A program made the position numbers and the translations under genes. From NCBI GenBank assembly GCA_022478985.1, contig JAKSZP010008047.1, forward strand, positions 1 to 64,000: 64,000 nt of DNA. The letters run 5' to 3'. This stretch comes from Massospora cicadina. Taxonomy: Eukaryota > Entomophthoromycota > Entomophthoromycetes > Entomophthorales > Entomophthoraceae. Position 1 is the stretch's first letter; each line of letters starts with the position of its first letter. The notes under the pieces were generated by a model. It did no database searches. It was not told where the DNA came from and was given only the letters and a program-made list of their open reading frames with translations. This document shows positions 10,901 through 22,160 of the stretch, piece after piece.

Positions 10901-12427
10901 AAGTGGAAAATTTGGGTTTGAAATTTCAATGGCGTGAGAGTAAGGTCAATGCGGTTCATGGACCTTAGCTGGCCACTGTGCATGTGGGGGCGTGACATGT
11001 TAGTGAGTAGTGGAGCATGATGTGGTAAAGTATTGAACAACCCTAGGGTGGCTTTGAGAATGTGAAGTTCAACGTGCCTCTGTGGGGGTGTAGGTGATGA
11101 GGGCCAGCAGTCTGTGGATGGGTTTATCCAGCAGTTCATGTTGCCAACAACAAATGGGTTGGGGGTAGCAGAAGGAATTTGACAGCCAAGAAGGATTCCT
11201 GATGATCTCGTGCACAGGTTGGGGCATAAATGTTAACAACAGCATGCACTTCATCATCCCACAAAAAGGTGACTTCAAGGATGTGGTAGTTTAAGTATAA
11301 TTTTGATGAAATAAATTTAAAACTACGTTTCTCTTGAAATAACACCCCGCAGTGCATAGACCAAAAGGAAAGGAAAGGGAAGAGAGGATCATGGTTGTCC
11401 ATGATTCCTCAGCACCATGCAGACAGTGGGTTTCCTGAATGGCTAGGATGTCCACGGGTAAATTATTTTGTAAAAAACACAGTTTCTTAGCCCAGGATGT
11501 CAAGGCCTTGTGTCAGATTTTTACCAGATGAATCCTTCCAATAGTATCTGAATTAGGGGTTTCAGTTGGTTGGGCATAATTGTCAGCTAATCGCCTAGTT
11601 TGATACTATTTAATGGTATAAAAATAATAATCATTTTAGGATCAGTGGATTCCCAGTTCAGTGCTACTATCAAATTGTGACTGTGGAAATTTCTGGTGAA
11701 ATGCTGCTGTATTCAGTTACCAGCATCTAACAAATAATTTCGCCAACTATAGTTTGAGTCGGCGAAATCTTATCTCTGCACCAACTGCTATAATAAATGA
11801 TTGTGGGATTTTCTGGCGGAAAGTCAAAGTAGTTGTTATCAATAATTCATAAATTTGCAACTAATTTGGAGTACCGGTGACTCATACCGAGGATGCTCAA
11901 TGTCTATTTAATTATGAATTTATATACAATCAACCAGCAACTTATTCTATGGATGGATTACCTAATATAATATTTGGTGATCAGATGAGCAGATCTGGAG
12001 GGAATCACTATGAGGATGAATGAATAAAAGTTTATGATCTGATAGAGGTTTGGAATATAGAGGCCAATGGGTTTTCCAGTAGATGATTGGCCAAAGAGCA
12101 CTTGGGCGCAGTAGCCCTAGAAGTAGTATAAATAGTCAATTCATTCCCTCCTAATAAACATCTCTCTTGCACCATTCTTACTTTTAATTGATAGTGGCTT
12201 AGAGCAGCTAGAGTAGGAGTGGATAGGTTAGGGATCCCCAATAGGCGCGGGTGATCACGCCAAGGGGTTAGCTGGCACTGCTGGCCCTGATGCCAATGAA
12301 GACGAAAGAGCAAAGGGCCACCAGTCTTCATACTGGTTGGCCTGGCACACTAGCGGAGCCCAAGATCAATCATGCGACACCTTGAGTCCAGCGATGTTCA
12401 ATGTCCCTAAAGTAAAGACTCCCCCAT
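7901..12427 (-). pseudogene. LINE A ORF2: endonuclease / reverse transcriptase relic
   Basis: The APE-type endonuclease is recognisable by DILAIQETH near 11440 and FSDHRMV near 10880. RT motif C is intact as AFADDCVVGVSNN near 9480 and motif B as RGLRQGDPLSLLLYN near 9610. A C-terminal CX2C...HX4C module (CVMCGQYGTLVHCLEECPP) lies at about 8300-8370. The protein ends in SSWFPVWFFVYGPFLHTCS close to the stop at 7901. Frames change many times and a solo LTR splits the first codons of the endonuclease. The family nicks the target and primes cDNA synthesis there. Confidence 0.85.
11511..12379 (+). mobile_element. Solo LTR inside LINE A
   Basis: The insert begins TGTCAGATTT and ends ATGCGACA. It is flanked by perfect 5-bp duplications CCTTG (11506-11510 and 12380-12384). 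Removing it restores GGCCTTGAGTCCAGCGATG, which matches the uninterrupted LINE D at about 42121-42146. A TATAAATA box at about 12128 and AATAAA at about 12154 suggest plus orientation. Its internal region is gone, as expected after LTR-LTR recombination. The family was not matched to other LTRs in the window. Confidence 0.85.
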
Positions 12428-13848
12428 CACACCTTAATTGTGAGGGAAGGGCACCTGAGTCCTTCAGCCTTCTCTTTTTTATCACATTGCTGCTTGGCAG
12501 CATGGGTATTCTGTGCTATGAAGTATGGTTCAGTTTGGGAAACTTTAGCTGTGGGGTTCACGTTGGCTTTTGCCTTCTGCTTTTTCCACACTGTGGGATG
12601 AGTTTTTGGCATTGTGTGCAGTTGCGGTGCACCATTGCTTAAAGGTGGAATTTCAACAGTAATATTGGTGAGTGACTCAGTCATAATCAATGCTTGGGTG
12701 CATTGGCTGGGTGAAACTAACTCTCCCATTAGGTTTTCAGCTTGGGCGTCCCAATCAGCTTGGGCGTCCCAATCTGATTGGTGGAGGGATTCGCGTGCTG
12801 CTTCCACTAAAAATGTCTCAATGTCCTCCTGGAGCTGGGCTGGTGGGATTGCAGATGCGGTCTTGGCCGCCTCCTTGGCCACCACCTTGTGGGCCTGCTT
12901 GGCCTTCTTATGCTCCTGTGGGGACACAGGTTTTACTAGAATGTAGCAGCCTTGAGCTCCTCATGGGAAGGCTGCGTCAGTGTCTAGTGCCAGTTCATAG
13001 TGGGCGTCTGCACCGCACATTGCATCTGAGATAATTTTGGTTTGAGTAATGCCCTCCTTGGAAGGGCAGGTTTGGGCCTTGTGGCCAAAAGCGTGACAGA
13101 AAGTGCAGATAGGAGGCGCGCTATTCATGGTGACCCTGAATGGGTGGGAGTTTTGCCCATTGATTTTGACATAAGTGGTATGTGGGATTTGGGTCAAATC
13201 ATCCGCTATCCCCGCAGATGGGGTGAGAATAGCAATTGCTTTACCTGTGCACAAGTTTGGCATTAGCATAAAGTGCTGCATTTCGAAGGATTGTATTTCA
13301 TCCATATATGGCGAGCCCAGCCTTCAGGTGGTGCTCCAGCACGGTGCGCTTGACTGTAGTAGGTAGGAAGTCAAAAGTTATGAAAATTTGGTTTGATTTA
13401 GTCCGGCAGGTGTGCCTCATTTTGACTACCTGTTGACCGTCTGGGAGGTCCACTACTACTTGCACCTTTGCGGCTTCATCTGTCACTTCTTTATCTTCAA
13501 ATACAAGATCCAGCCAACCACGTGGCATGGAGTGAGATGTGATGTACACTGCGATTGGAAAATATGTGTTTACATCTCCACAAAACATCTCCCAAAGCGC
13601 CATTTGCTGAATATCCAGGAAAACACACACCCCGTGTTCCACCAACAATAGTGGTTGGGAGTGCAGCGTATTGATGAATTGGTTGCAGTGCGCTTGCCAG
13701 GCCAAAATTTCTGAGGAAATGGTAACCACCAGTTTTTACTATTAATTATATTTATTCCGCTGGTCTCGCTGGGGTGTTTACAAAATTTGGCTGATGTGGG
13801 ACCTAAACCTGTGCCCTTAACTTTACTCGCCCAAATGCTCCCCAACAT
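12427..13848 (-). pseudogene. LINE A ORF1: CCHC nucleic-acid-binding protein relic
   Basis: The start MLGSIWASKVKGTG at 13848 is shared with LINE E (MLGSSWASKVNGTG) and LINE D. A complete zinc knuckle CTFCHAFGHKAQTC (CX2CX4HX4C) spans 13066-13107. A lysine/alanine-rich helix (KKAKQAHKVVAKEAAKTA) follows at about 12880. ORF1 proteins bind element RNA in the RNP. Frameshifts split the N-terminal half. A 1-bp deletion near the end changes the usual TAA stop so that the frame now ends at the TGA overlapping the ORF2 ATG. Confidence 0.8.
12739..12774 (-). repeat. 18-bp in-frame tandem duplication in LINE A ORF1
   Basis: The unit AGCTTGGGCGTCCCAATC occurs twice in a row, adding one repeat of the peptide DWDAQA on the minus strand. 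LINE D has a single copy at the equivalent site. Confidence 0.75.
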
Positions 13849-13948
13849 TGGGCGCCAACTAATCTCCTCAATGAGATTTATAAACTTTACCTAGACTTGA
13901 ATTAAATTTGTTGCAAAAGTGTTTGAAACGAGAGAGAAAAGTTTTCCC

Positions 13949-13963
13949 TAGTTTAACCATCTA
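13949..13963. repeat. Target-site duplication of LINE B, 3'-side copy
   Basis: TAGTTTAACCATCTA here is repeated exactly at 21103-21117 and brackets LINE B. The site lies 5 bp beyond LINE A's 5' end. Confidence 0.85.
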
Positions 13964-13978
13964 TTTTTATTTAACCAA

Positions 13979-14007
13979 GGTAAGCTGACCAGGGGACAGA
14001 CATTACC
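13979..14007 (-). other. LINE B 3'-terminal hairpin
   Basis: In element sense GGTAA and TTACC enclose TGTCTGTCCCCTGGTCAGC. The stem bases differ from LINE A's GGAAG/CTTCC but pairing is kept, so selection appears to be on structure. Confidence 0.75.
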
Positions 14008-16069
14008 GAATATATGTGAAACTAAGAGAATAACTAAGAAATATAAAAATTGGGCACCCCAGGGTACTCAAGTTACCCCTGTTGCCAGTGGGACTGCCAG
14101 GTATGGGGGGTTGGTGCACTACTCTGAGGGGTTTTCCCCTGCTATGGAGCAGGTGTGAAGGAAAGGGTCTGTGTGGAGGAACCAGAGTGGGAACCATGAT
14201 TCTATGAGAGCTTTTTGTCTTGGTCTCATATATCCATAAAGCCAGGCTTGGAAGTGCTCTAGTAAGTGGACATGGAATCTGTTAATAATCCCATGAATGG
14301 TTGGGACCGTGCCCTTGAATGCATCTAATGCAATTGTGTGTATTGTCCACATTGCAATGGGTATTATTAGGGAGTGGAGGGTATATGGGATTGGTGACTC
14401 GATCTGGAGCGCGAAGATACTCTTTGATATCGAGAAATTCTGTTCGTTTTGAATCTTGAGCAGGCGTGCGACTTCCTGCCATATAGCTTTGGTTGGGGGG
14501 CATGTTTCTAGGCGGTGATGTAGGGATCCCTCCCCTCCACATACTGCACATGTTTTGTGGAGGGAGTTGGAACGATCTGCTGTCCTATAAGTCAATCTCA
14601 GACAGCGCCAAGCGTTTGCTCTTATCCTCAGCTGTAGGAGTGGGTGGTGAGTCATTTTCCACATTGCCTTCTGTGTGGTTAAATCATAGGGGATGTACAA
14701 CATATCTAGGTATTCTATCCTAGCTATGTTTGGGGTTGTTGCGATCATATCTTTCTGGGGGTGGTTTTCTGGGCTTCTTAATTTGAATTAAAGGCTGGGT
14801 CTTCCCCTTCCCTGTATAGTACCCATGTTCTCTATGGTCCATCCCATATGGCGGATAGTTTGGAGGATATGTTTGAAATGAGGGAAGGTTCCATGCGGTC
14901 CCATTGCAGTAGGGTGCTTGGCAAGGTATGAAAGTAGTCTGGGTGGACTATATGGGTTTGTTAATTTGAGCGCCTGTGCAAAGTAAGTCCTTGCTGCTCT
15001 GGACCAATGTTGTTGCGGGAGTTCTGGAGCAAGGACTTCCTTTATCCATGTACCTAGGATGTGATTGGCATGGCTTTCAAAATCTATTAGTCCCATGCCT
15101 CCGCTTGAGCGTGGGCCAAATAGTGTTTCCATCCGTATAGGAGGGTGAGAGCCAGGCCACAGCCAGCCCTGGATAAGCGCGCAAATTGAGGCTATAAAGG
15201 TAGGTGAGAAGGCTATCGCATGGGCCTGGTACCACAGTATTGGGAGGATGAGCGAATTAGCAACTGTAACTCGTCCTGTTAGTCCTGGGGTTCTTCCCTT
15301 GATGGAGGCGACACGTTTGGATATCCGTTGTAACAGGTTAATTTTCATTGTCTCATTAGCATATCCCCCTGATTCTAGCCAAATTCCAAGGTGTCAGACA
15401 GTAGTAGTGGTGGGAGGTGTTGCAAAGGGTAAAATGATTGGGTTTTTTCTTTGTGTGTTGGTATGAGGTTCTGATGTTGTTGCCCAATTGTTTATGTATT
15501 TGCTTAAGAGGATGATTTCTGTCTTTCTTTTGTTGAGCGATGCATTGCTCACCTTGGAGTATTCCTCTAGAGTGCGTTCCAGCTGTCGGGCATCTTCATT
15601 GTTTGCTATATCTGCTATGCAGTCATCCGCAAAGGCCAGTATCTTGACTGTTGATTGTCCTTGTGCGGTTATCCCCATGAGACGTGAGTCAGTTACTCAG
15701 AGGAGCGGGTCAAAGCTGAAATTTTATAGCAGTGGGCTGAGGGGGTCCCCTTGTTAGAGTCCTCTGTGTGGTTTGATATTGTTTGTTAGGAATCCAGGGC
15801 CGCATACAGCCATGGTTGCAGATTCTGTTAGGAGCATCGCCCATTTTATGAACCTTGGTGGGAGTTTGAAGGCATGTAGACATTCTTTTAGGTATGGCCA
15901 GCTAACATGGTCATACGCCTTTTCCTGATCCAAGAAGACCAGGGCACCAGTTGCTTTGGATTGGCAATTATTTGCAACAGGACTTTCTTTTACCGCTTGA
16001 AGTCACTTTTGAGCAATTTTAAATTTAAGTTTTATTTATCCACAGCCGTCTGCCTAAACCTATCCTTTG

Positions 16070-17574
16070 ATGTCCTTGGCTCCGCCGCCTGCCACCCCAG
16101 TGTGGGGCAGCAGTGCACCCCCACCTAGCATTTTCCGCCCTGCAGGCAAGCGCGTTCAGATGGGCTCAAACAGCCCGCCCACTGCTTCCAACCGTTTTGT
16201 CCCCCCACGGGACTTAGCGCTCCACCTGGCGCGCGTCCACCCTTCTCGCCCCCATCCTCTCGCCCTCCCTCACTCCGCCATTCGCTATTGCCTCAGAGTG
16301 GACTATGAGCATTTGTTCCCATACGTTGATAAGGCATTTATTGACCTATCCACTGCAGCCTTTGCGCCAGGCTTTATAGACTTCCGCCCTTTTAAGGGCT
16401 ACTTTGACGTTGGGTTCCAATCTTAGGAGGATGCTGAAGCGGCAGCACAAACTCCTCTAATTTATAATAATACCCCCATTCCCACAACCCGTACTCGCCT
16501 CCCTTCAGACACCACGCTGGTGGTATCCTTTGCAAATCTCCCATCCCACCTTCCACCCCAGGTTTTGTATGACCAGTTGGTCTCGGGGCTCATGGCTTAT
16601 GGCACTCAGCCCAACCTCATCTTTGCCATTCCATCTGGTGCAGAGCGCCTTGCTGCTCCTCATGCAACAGCCACCATCATACCACACCACCCTACCATAG
16701 CCCAACAAATCCCACCACGCACTAGTGTGGCTGCAGTGCCTGATCATTTCTTTTGGGCTTGGGTCAATAATGGTAGGCAGATTTGTTCCCTCTGCTTTGG
16801 CCTCGACCATGCAAAAAAAGTGTACCCTCAGGCCAAGTCCGCTGCTGCGGCTTCTGAGCCCCCTCTGGAGGTTCAGTATGGGGCGCTTTGCTGCCCCCTT
16901 CCCCTCCAATCTCGTTCAGTGGTCCCACATGGAAAATCAGCCCCCCCAAAACCTCCAGCCTCACTCTCCCACCTAAATCTACCCCAGCCAATCAGAGCAA
17001 TGCTTGGACCACCATTAGCACCAAAACAGCTGCCCATTCGCCCAATCCCACCCACCTGAATTTGAATGCCACTATTCCAGTGAACCAAGATCCATGGGAT
17101 CTATTGGCTGAGACTGACGAATCAGGTAATGTCCTCATTTGTAAGCATACAGGTCAACCTCTCTGCCAAAGCGATTATGGTTGGGCAGAATTTTTCCTTC
17201 CTGACTTCGATGAAACCCCTACCCCTCGCCATTTTGCTCCTCTGCCCAATACAGCCCCCTTCCAAAGTGACCACCAGCTCACCTTAGCTGCGGTGGCCTC
17301 TCCTCAGTGCCCAAAACTATGCACCGTGGTGGCCCAGTTAGTGGCTCAGCTCCAGCATGGCCTGCCCACCCTCTTCTTCCCCCCTGACTTCCCTGAATCT
17401 CCCTGCAGTGACATCTCAAAACTATTCGATGTTGCTGAAGTTGCTGTTATGAATGTCGCAACGCTTGCTTCATTCAACCCCTCAGCCAAAATCACCCGCC
17501 ACAGTATCTCCCTTTTCACCCAACTTCCTGAAGCCCACAAAGAAGCTGAAGTTCTCCTCGCAGATTTTGTTTAA
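16070..17574 (+). pseudogene. Half-LINE ORF1-like protein, nearly intact
   Basis: The frame opens with ATG at 16070 and a proline-rich N-terminus. FANLPSHLPPQVL then GLMAYG aligns with FDSLPTNLPHKVI then GLVAYG of LINE B ORF1 and the LINE D equivalent. A knuckle CSLCFGLDHAKKVY at 16784-16825 keeps CX2CX4H but has Tyr in place of the last Cys. Damage is light: one TAG at 16424, one frameshift between about 16890 and 17050, and the TAA at 17572; the same frame then stays open to 17793. The region after the knuckle (DPWDLLAETDESGNV onward) has no counterpart in the other ORF1s here. It probably bound RNA; its role in mobility is inference. Confidence 0.75.
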
Positions 17575-17825
17575 ACACTTTCCCATCATTATCTTGATGA
17601 GGAAGTGGAAAACTCCTACTACGCTGACCTCCACCCCCACTATGTGGATGCCCCAACGCCCTGGCTCTCTGCTATGATCTGGTACTGTAACCAACATCCC
17701 TTGATTGAGGCGGGTCTTTCTGAAAACCAACCCCTGACCCCTCCTCACCCTCTGCCATGGTGGGTTAGCGGTTTCTGCTTCCCACCTGGTTAGTAGTTTT
17801 TTTGTCATTTTGAGTGTTGTGATTT

Positions 17826-17854
17826 GGTACTGTCCATCCCCTGGTCGGCGTACC
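17826..17854 (+). other. Half-LINE 3'-terminal hairpin
   Basis: GGTAC and GTACC enclose TGTCCATCCCCTGGTCGGC. This is a third stem version with pairing kept. Confidence 0.75.
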
Positions 17855-19589
17855 TCAAATAAATTGAAAATATTTGCAACATGGTGAATGTTGTTACAGA
17901 TTGAACGCCCTGGTATAAACCCAAACTGGTTGGGTGATATGACGTCAGATGCAATTGCGCCTAATCTAGCTGCTAAAATTTTTGTTAGAATTTTTGTGTC
18001 AGTGTTGGAGAGTGCAATTGGGCGCCAGTTGGCCAGGTCCAACTTGTCACCCTTTTTATACAAGGTTATAACGTAGGATTCATGACCTCCTGGTAATAGG
18101 CGTGTTTCCAACAAGCTCTGGTTCATAGACGCCAATAGGAGAGGGGCGATTTGTTGAAAATAGTTTTTGTAAAATTCGTAGGGTATCCCATCAGGCTCTG
18201 GGCATTTCCTATGTGGTGCACCGCGAATTGTCTCCCCAAAGCTCCTCCCGTGTAATAAGGGATAGTATATTGTAATTTGGTGATGTACTTTGTATCTTGG
18301 CAGTTTGAATAAATTATTTAATTTTTTGTGGATCTGTTGGCATATCGCGATATAATTTGGTGTAATAGCGGTGTACTTCCGCCTTAACCTCCTCAGGGTC
18401 AGTTGCCACAGTGCTGTTGGTCTTGCGGACCTGTGTGCATGTGGGCTGGTTTCCGCGGGAGTGGAATTGGCAGAAAAAGTATGTTGAACAGGTTTCGCCT
18501 TCCTTTATGAACTTACCTTTGTTCAATACTTTGATTCTGTGTTGGTGTTCAAAGATAAGATTGTTAAGTCAGGCTGAAATTTCTGCCCATTTGCGTCCCC
18601 AATTAGGGCTATAGCCATATCTTAAAGTATTTACCTCCAGGTGGTCTAGATCTGACAAGGTACGCTTGATTGTGGCCATGTCTGCGGTGTACTTTCATGA
18701 TGCAATATGTTGGGTTTTGTTGATTAAATCTTTTTTGAAATTATCCCATGTTCTGATGGGATCCGAAGTGAATGGGGCTGTGAATTCTGGGTTTGTAGCC
18801 TTGTTTTCAACCCAGTCAGATATCTCAGGCAATCTTATATTTTCTGGGTGAAGCTTTCTCCAAGGCGACACCTGTGTGTGGGATTGGGTTGGCGCTAACT
18901 GCACCATAACTAATCGGTGGTCAGAAAAATTGATCTTTTTTGTTATAAAGTTGGAGATTCTTGTGCGGTGGGATTGTGGGATGAGGATGTGGTCAACATG
19001 ACTCATTGATATGAGCAGTCCCTCACATATGTTGGGTCTTGTCATATGGGGAAAGATTGGTGAATTGGGAGGAAGAGCATCCTGTAAGCCAAGAGATGCC
19101 TTCATTGTGCGATATTCAATGTGTCCATGTGGGTATCCCCTGGGATTAGGCCATCAATCTGTATTGGGGTTATCCCAGCAGTTGAAATCGCCTAACATAA
19201 TGGTATCTGGTGGGAGGGTGAGGATAGAAATGTTTTTAAAAAATTGTTTTATTTTGGTTGCAGTGCAAGGTGCATAGATACATGCTAACGAAATTATTTC
19301 CTCTTGGCATTTGATTGTTGCTACCAGGACTCAACCATGCAAGTGTGATGATGAGTTTGTAATTTTAAATTTTTGTTGTTTTGGACGATCACCCCACAGT
19401 GAGACGTCCATACTGATTGTGATGGTGCGACCCTGGTTGACCAGGATTCTTCTTCCCCTTGTAGATAGTGGGTTTCTTGGATGGCCAAGATGTCTACAAG
19501 AGGTTTTCACAGAAATGCCAGCTTTTTGGCTTGGGATGTATGAGCCATGGCTCCTGCAATGTTTAGCATCCCTATTGACACTGAGGTGC

Positions 19590-20760
19590 CCGTGGCGCCT
19601 CAGGAGTGGTTGGGAGGGCCCTCTGGCCCTATCCCACCACGGCTCATTTTGGCCATGCTCCGCGTCTGTACTCCAACTCTTTCACTGCTATTGTTTGTTC
19701 CCTTGACCTGACCCAATGATTCAAGGGAATTGAATTTTCTTGCATTTGCTTCAACTTTTCCCGCACAGGTCTCATGTTTTTTTGATGCGGATTGTTGATT
19801 GGATTTTATATTTTTGAGGTTTGACTTTGTTGAATTGTGCACTGCATTTTCGCCCAAATTGCGGTTGCATTGTTCCTCAGTATGTGCATGACTGATATCG
19901 CTTTGTGACTCAGTTTGGTTACTGTGAAAATTTTCGACCTGGGCATATTGTTCTGATTGGTTGGTTTGGTGAATATCCAAAATATCCTCCCAAATTTGTC
20001 TGGGGTTAATGGCAGACTCTGCGTGTGCCACTGCTTTGGCTGCTGCTTGCTTGTGGGCTTTTTGTGCCGCTTTACATTGTTTGCTTGTAACTGGGTCCAC
20101 GATGGAGTATAGTCCATCTTCACCCCAGCGGAATGGGTGGTGACCATCAGTCATTTTGGCGAAGTTTTCATTATCTTCGTCCATAGCTTCCTCACAAAAA
20201 TCATTTTCCATTAAGCCCTCTTTCACAGGGCATGCATGTTACTTGTGGCCTAGTGAGCCACAGTGGTTGCAAATGGGCAGTGTGCGTTCCGGTGTAACTC
20301 AGAATGCAGCTGACTGGCCCCCATCTGCGAAGTGAAATTCTGCTGTGCGGGGAATTCTGGATAAGTACTCTTCCACTTCTTGGAAGGGGTTGATTACAGC
20401 GATAGCTTTGCCCATGCACAGGTTGGGCATTAAGCGATTTCGCTGTAATTTGAGTTGTTGATTTTTTCCGTAGGCCACGAGACCTTTGCGGAGCTCCTCC
20501 TCAATTACCTTATGAGGAAGGTTGGTGGGGAGCGAGTCAAAAGAGAAGAACAAAGTTTTCACTTTGTTCCATCTGATGCGCACAGTGCACACATTTTTTT
20601 GCCCTCAGGGAGGGCAATTTTCACGCAGATTTTTGCTGTGGCATCAGCTTCATCAGCTGTTTTGAAACCAATATCAATCCAGCTGTGGCCCATGTTGTTG
20701 GTGGCTACATACACCACATGAGGGAAAAGTGAGGGCTGTGCCTCTCATGTTTTCTCCCAC
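19590..20760 (-). pseudogene. LINE B ORF1: CCHC protein relic
   Basis: The segment 20299-20592 encodes FDSLPTNLPHKVIEEELRKG and AYGKNQ..RLMPNLCMGKAIAV, matching LINE A and D ORF1. The knuckle reads CNHCGSLGHK near 20245-20275, followed by a stop in place of the next codon. The open frame 19600-20226 covers the C-terminal half, with an Ala/Lys-rich helix (AQKAHKQAAAKAVAHAESA) and an Asn/Ser-rich tail ending in an RSMAKMSRGG segment. Its length after the knuckle is similar to that in the sister LINEs. Confidence 0.75.
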
Positions 20761-21117
20761 AGGGTCGGTGACTCATCCCCAAGGAAGAGTCTGATCCTGT
20801 GCTCCACCTTTGACAAAGGTTGGTTGAATTGAATGTACATGTATTGCGCGTGCTTTACAGTAAATACTATAAACCCAGATGGTGTCTGAGACTGCAATTT
20901 TTTACGGATTGGGTTCCTGGTCCCCCTCCAGGGCGTTTCTTGCCCTTAGTTGCACTGTTAAGCGCACCACTCGCCACGACGCTCGCCCACGTTGTATCAT
21001 TTTAGTTATTAAAGTCGCCCATCTTTCCTGTGTGTGATTATCCAAATTTGCTGTTCGAATCAAATTGTAGTAACTAAAGTGGTTGTTGTGAGAAAGAAAA
21101 AATAGTTTAACCATCTA

Positions 21118-22160
21118 AAAACCATTTATTTCTCCTAAAATGGGTTGATAGTGAAGATTTTTCATATGCCATAAATCTGATTTTAATTGAACAGAGTTTT
21201 TCCAGCTTGCCAAGTCTAATCCTCAGTGCAACTTCCGCCCTTGTAAGGTTTCTAAGTTAAAAGACTCACTACCAACAAGCCATCAAAGTGGCCACTTCCC
21301 CACCAACACCCTTCTCTGCCAAACCATCCATGAGGCTATGGAGCTGCTAAACAGTGATATTTTTTTCCAAATTTTATGGACTAATTCCCTTAGGAAGTCT
21401 AGGATAAAAATGAGGAGCACGCGTTTAATTTCAGCTACTTATGCACTGATGCAGCCAAGCTCTCATTGTTTAACCTTCATTACCTAAAAAGTGTTAAAAA
21501 TTTATAAAGCTTTTTTCATGTGCTCTGTAACATATTAGGTATGCTATATTTCAGCTCACCCATTATGTTGAAGCAATGCACACTGTGGACATCATTGACA
21601 AAGACAACATGACATGTTTAGCCCTTCTGCCTCCCCTCATCTGATGCCTCCACTTTCATTCTGTCCACTCTTATACATGCCTTAGAGCTGCGCCAAGCGG
21701 TGATCCCCTGACCTCTCTTCTCCATCTATATGGCTTAGGTTAGCTGCTTAAGTGCTCTATTAAGAGTTTTGCCAGTTTTATATGGCACCCATAAATAAAA
21801 AACTTGTGGCTAGCCACTCTTGGGTTGGGCCTCATTTGTACTAAAATGAATGGACTATTCAAAAAAGTAGATGATACCTTTGCTGTAATGCTATGAAAAC
21901 TGGTCTTGGAAAAGACGTCTTCTTAGGAATTGCATCTGGGCTCAGTGACATTTGTCTATAATATCAGCTATCATTAAGCCTTGAGGAAAATGCCTTTGGA
22001 CTGTTCTATGAACAAAGAGCAGCATTACCACCAATTTTTTACTCATCAACAGAAATAACATATCAGATGAGCATTGAGTTTTACTTAAATTGATTAGAAA
22101 GTATTATAAATTAATTTAAAATCCCAGACTTTCAAAGAGGCTCTTAAGAAAAGGATCTTA
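21118..22160. other. Unassigned region after LINE B
   Basis: A plus-strand frame without a good start is open from about 21195 to 21487 (contains HEAMELLNSDIFFQILW). It is followed by a stretch that would read LTHYVEAMHTVDIIDKDN after a possible TTTCAG acceptor at about 21560. This could be a broken gene or element relic; no family was recognised. Confidence 0.3.

Larger units (their letters stand above)
7784..13944 (-). mobile_element. LINE A, full-length non-LTR retrotransposon
   Basis: On the minus strand the element has a short 5' leader beginning AAAACTTTTCTCTC, ORF1 with a CCHC knuckle, ORF2 with APE-type endonuclease and RT, then a 3' hairpin and a short AATAAA-rich tail. Excluding the 869-bp solo LTR and its 5-bp duplication, the body is about 5.29 kb, the same as LINEs C and D. 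No clear target-site duplication was found. It belongs with LINEs D and E by sequence around the ORF1/ORF2 junction. Confidence 0.85.
15980..17867 (+). mobile_element. ORF1-only 'half-LINE', non-autonomous
   Basis: This insert in LINE B is flanked by an 11-bp exact direct repeat TATTTGCAACA (15969-15979, 17871-17881), with partial matches beyond. Its 5' end (ACTTTCTTTTACCGCTTG, then TCACTTTTG) aligns with the LINE 5' leader. Its 3' end carries the shared 29-nt hairpin and an AAATAAATTG tail. Between them is one ORF1-like gene and no endonuclease or RT. Both ends are complete, so this is not a 5'-truncated copy. It is clearly more C-rich on its sense strand than the LINE around it. Confidence 0.85.
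14119..19580 (-). pseudogene. LINE B ORF2: endonuclease / RT relic, interrupted
   Basis: Visible parts in order are an endonuclease (SDHRLVMVQLAP near 18900-18930), RT (GDKLDLANWRPIALSNTDTK near 18000-18080; motif C AFADDCIADIANNED near 15620) and a C-terminal CX2C...H...C module (CAVCGGEGSLHHRLETCPP) near 14520-14560. The final 209-codon frame 14119-14748 is open and ends SWFPLWFLHTDPFLHTCS. The RT is split between VANIF and VANNCQSKATGAL by the insertion at 15980-17867. The function was endonuclease nicking and target-primed reverse transcription. Confidence 0.85.
13964..21102 (-). mobile_element. LINE B, full-length non-LTR retrotransposon
   Basis: The element is bounded by exact 15-bp target-site duplications (13949-13963, 21103-21117). 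On the minus strand it carries ORF1, ORF2 and the shared 3' hairpin. It is split by an oppositely oriented 1.9-kb ORF1-only element; without that insert it is about 5.2 kb. By the ORF1/ORF2 junction (CTCCTGAGGCGCC) it groups with LINE C, not with A, D and E. Its 3' hairpin sequence is identical over 20 nt to the SINE tail. Confidence 0.85.

Noticed and set aside
16505..17088. Minus-strand ORFs (134 and 71 codons) opposite the half-LINE gene
   Set aside because: They are shadows of the C-rich plus-strand ORF1, which has homology to other ORF1 proteins.
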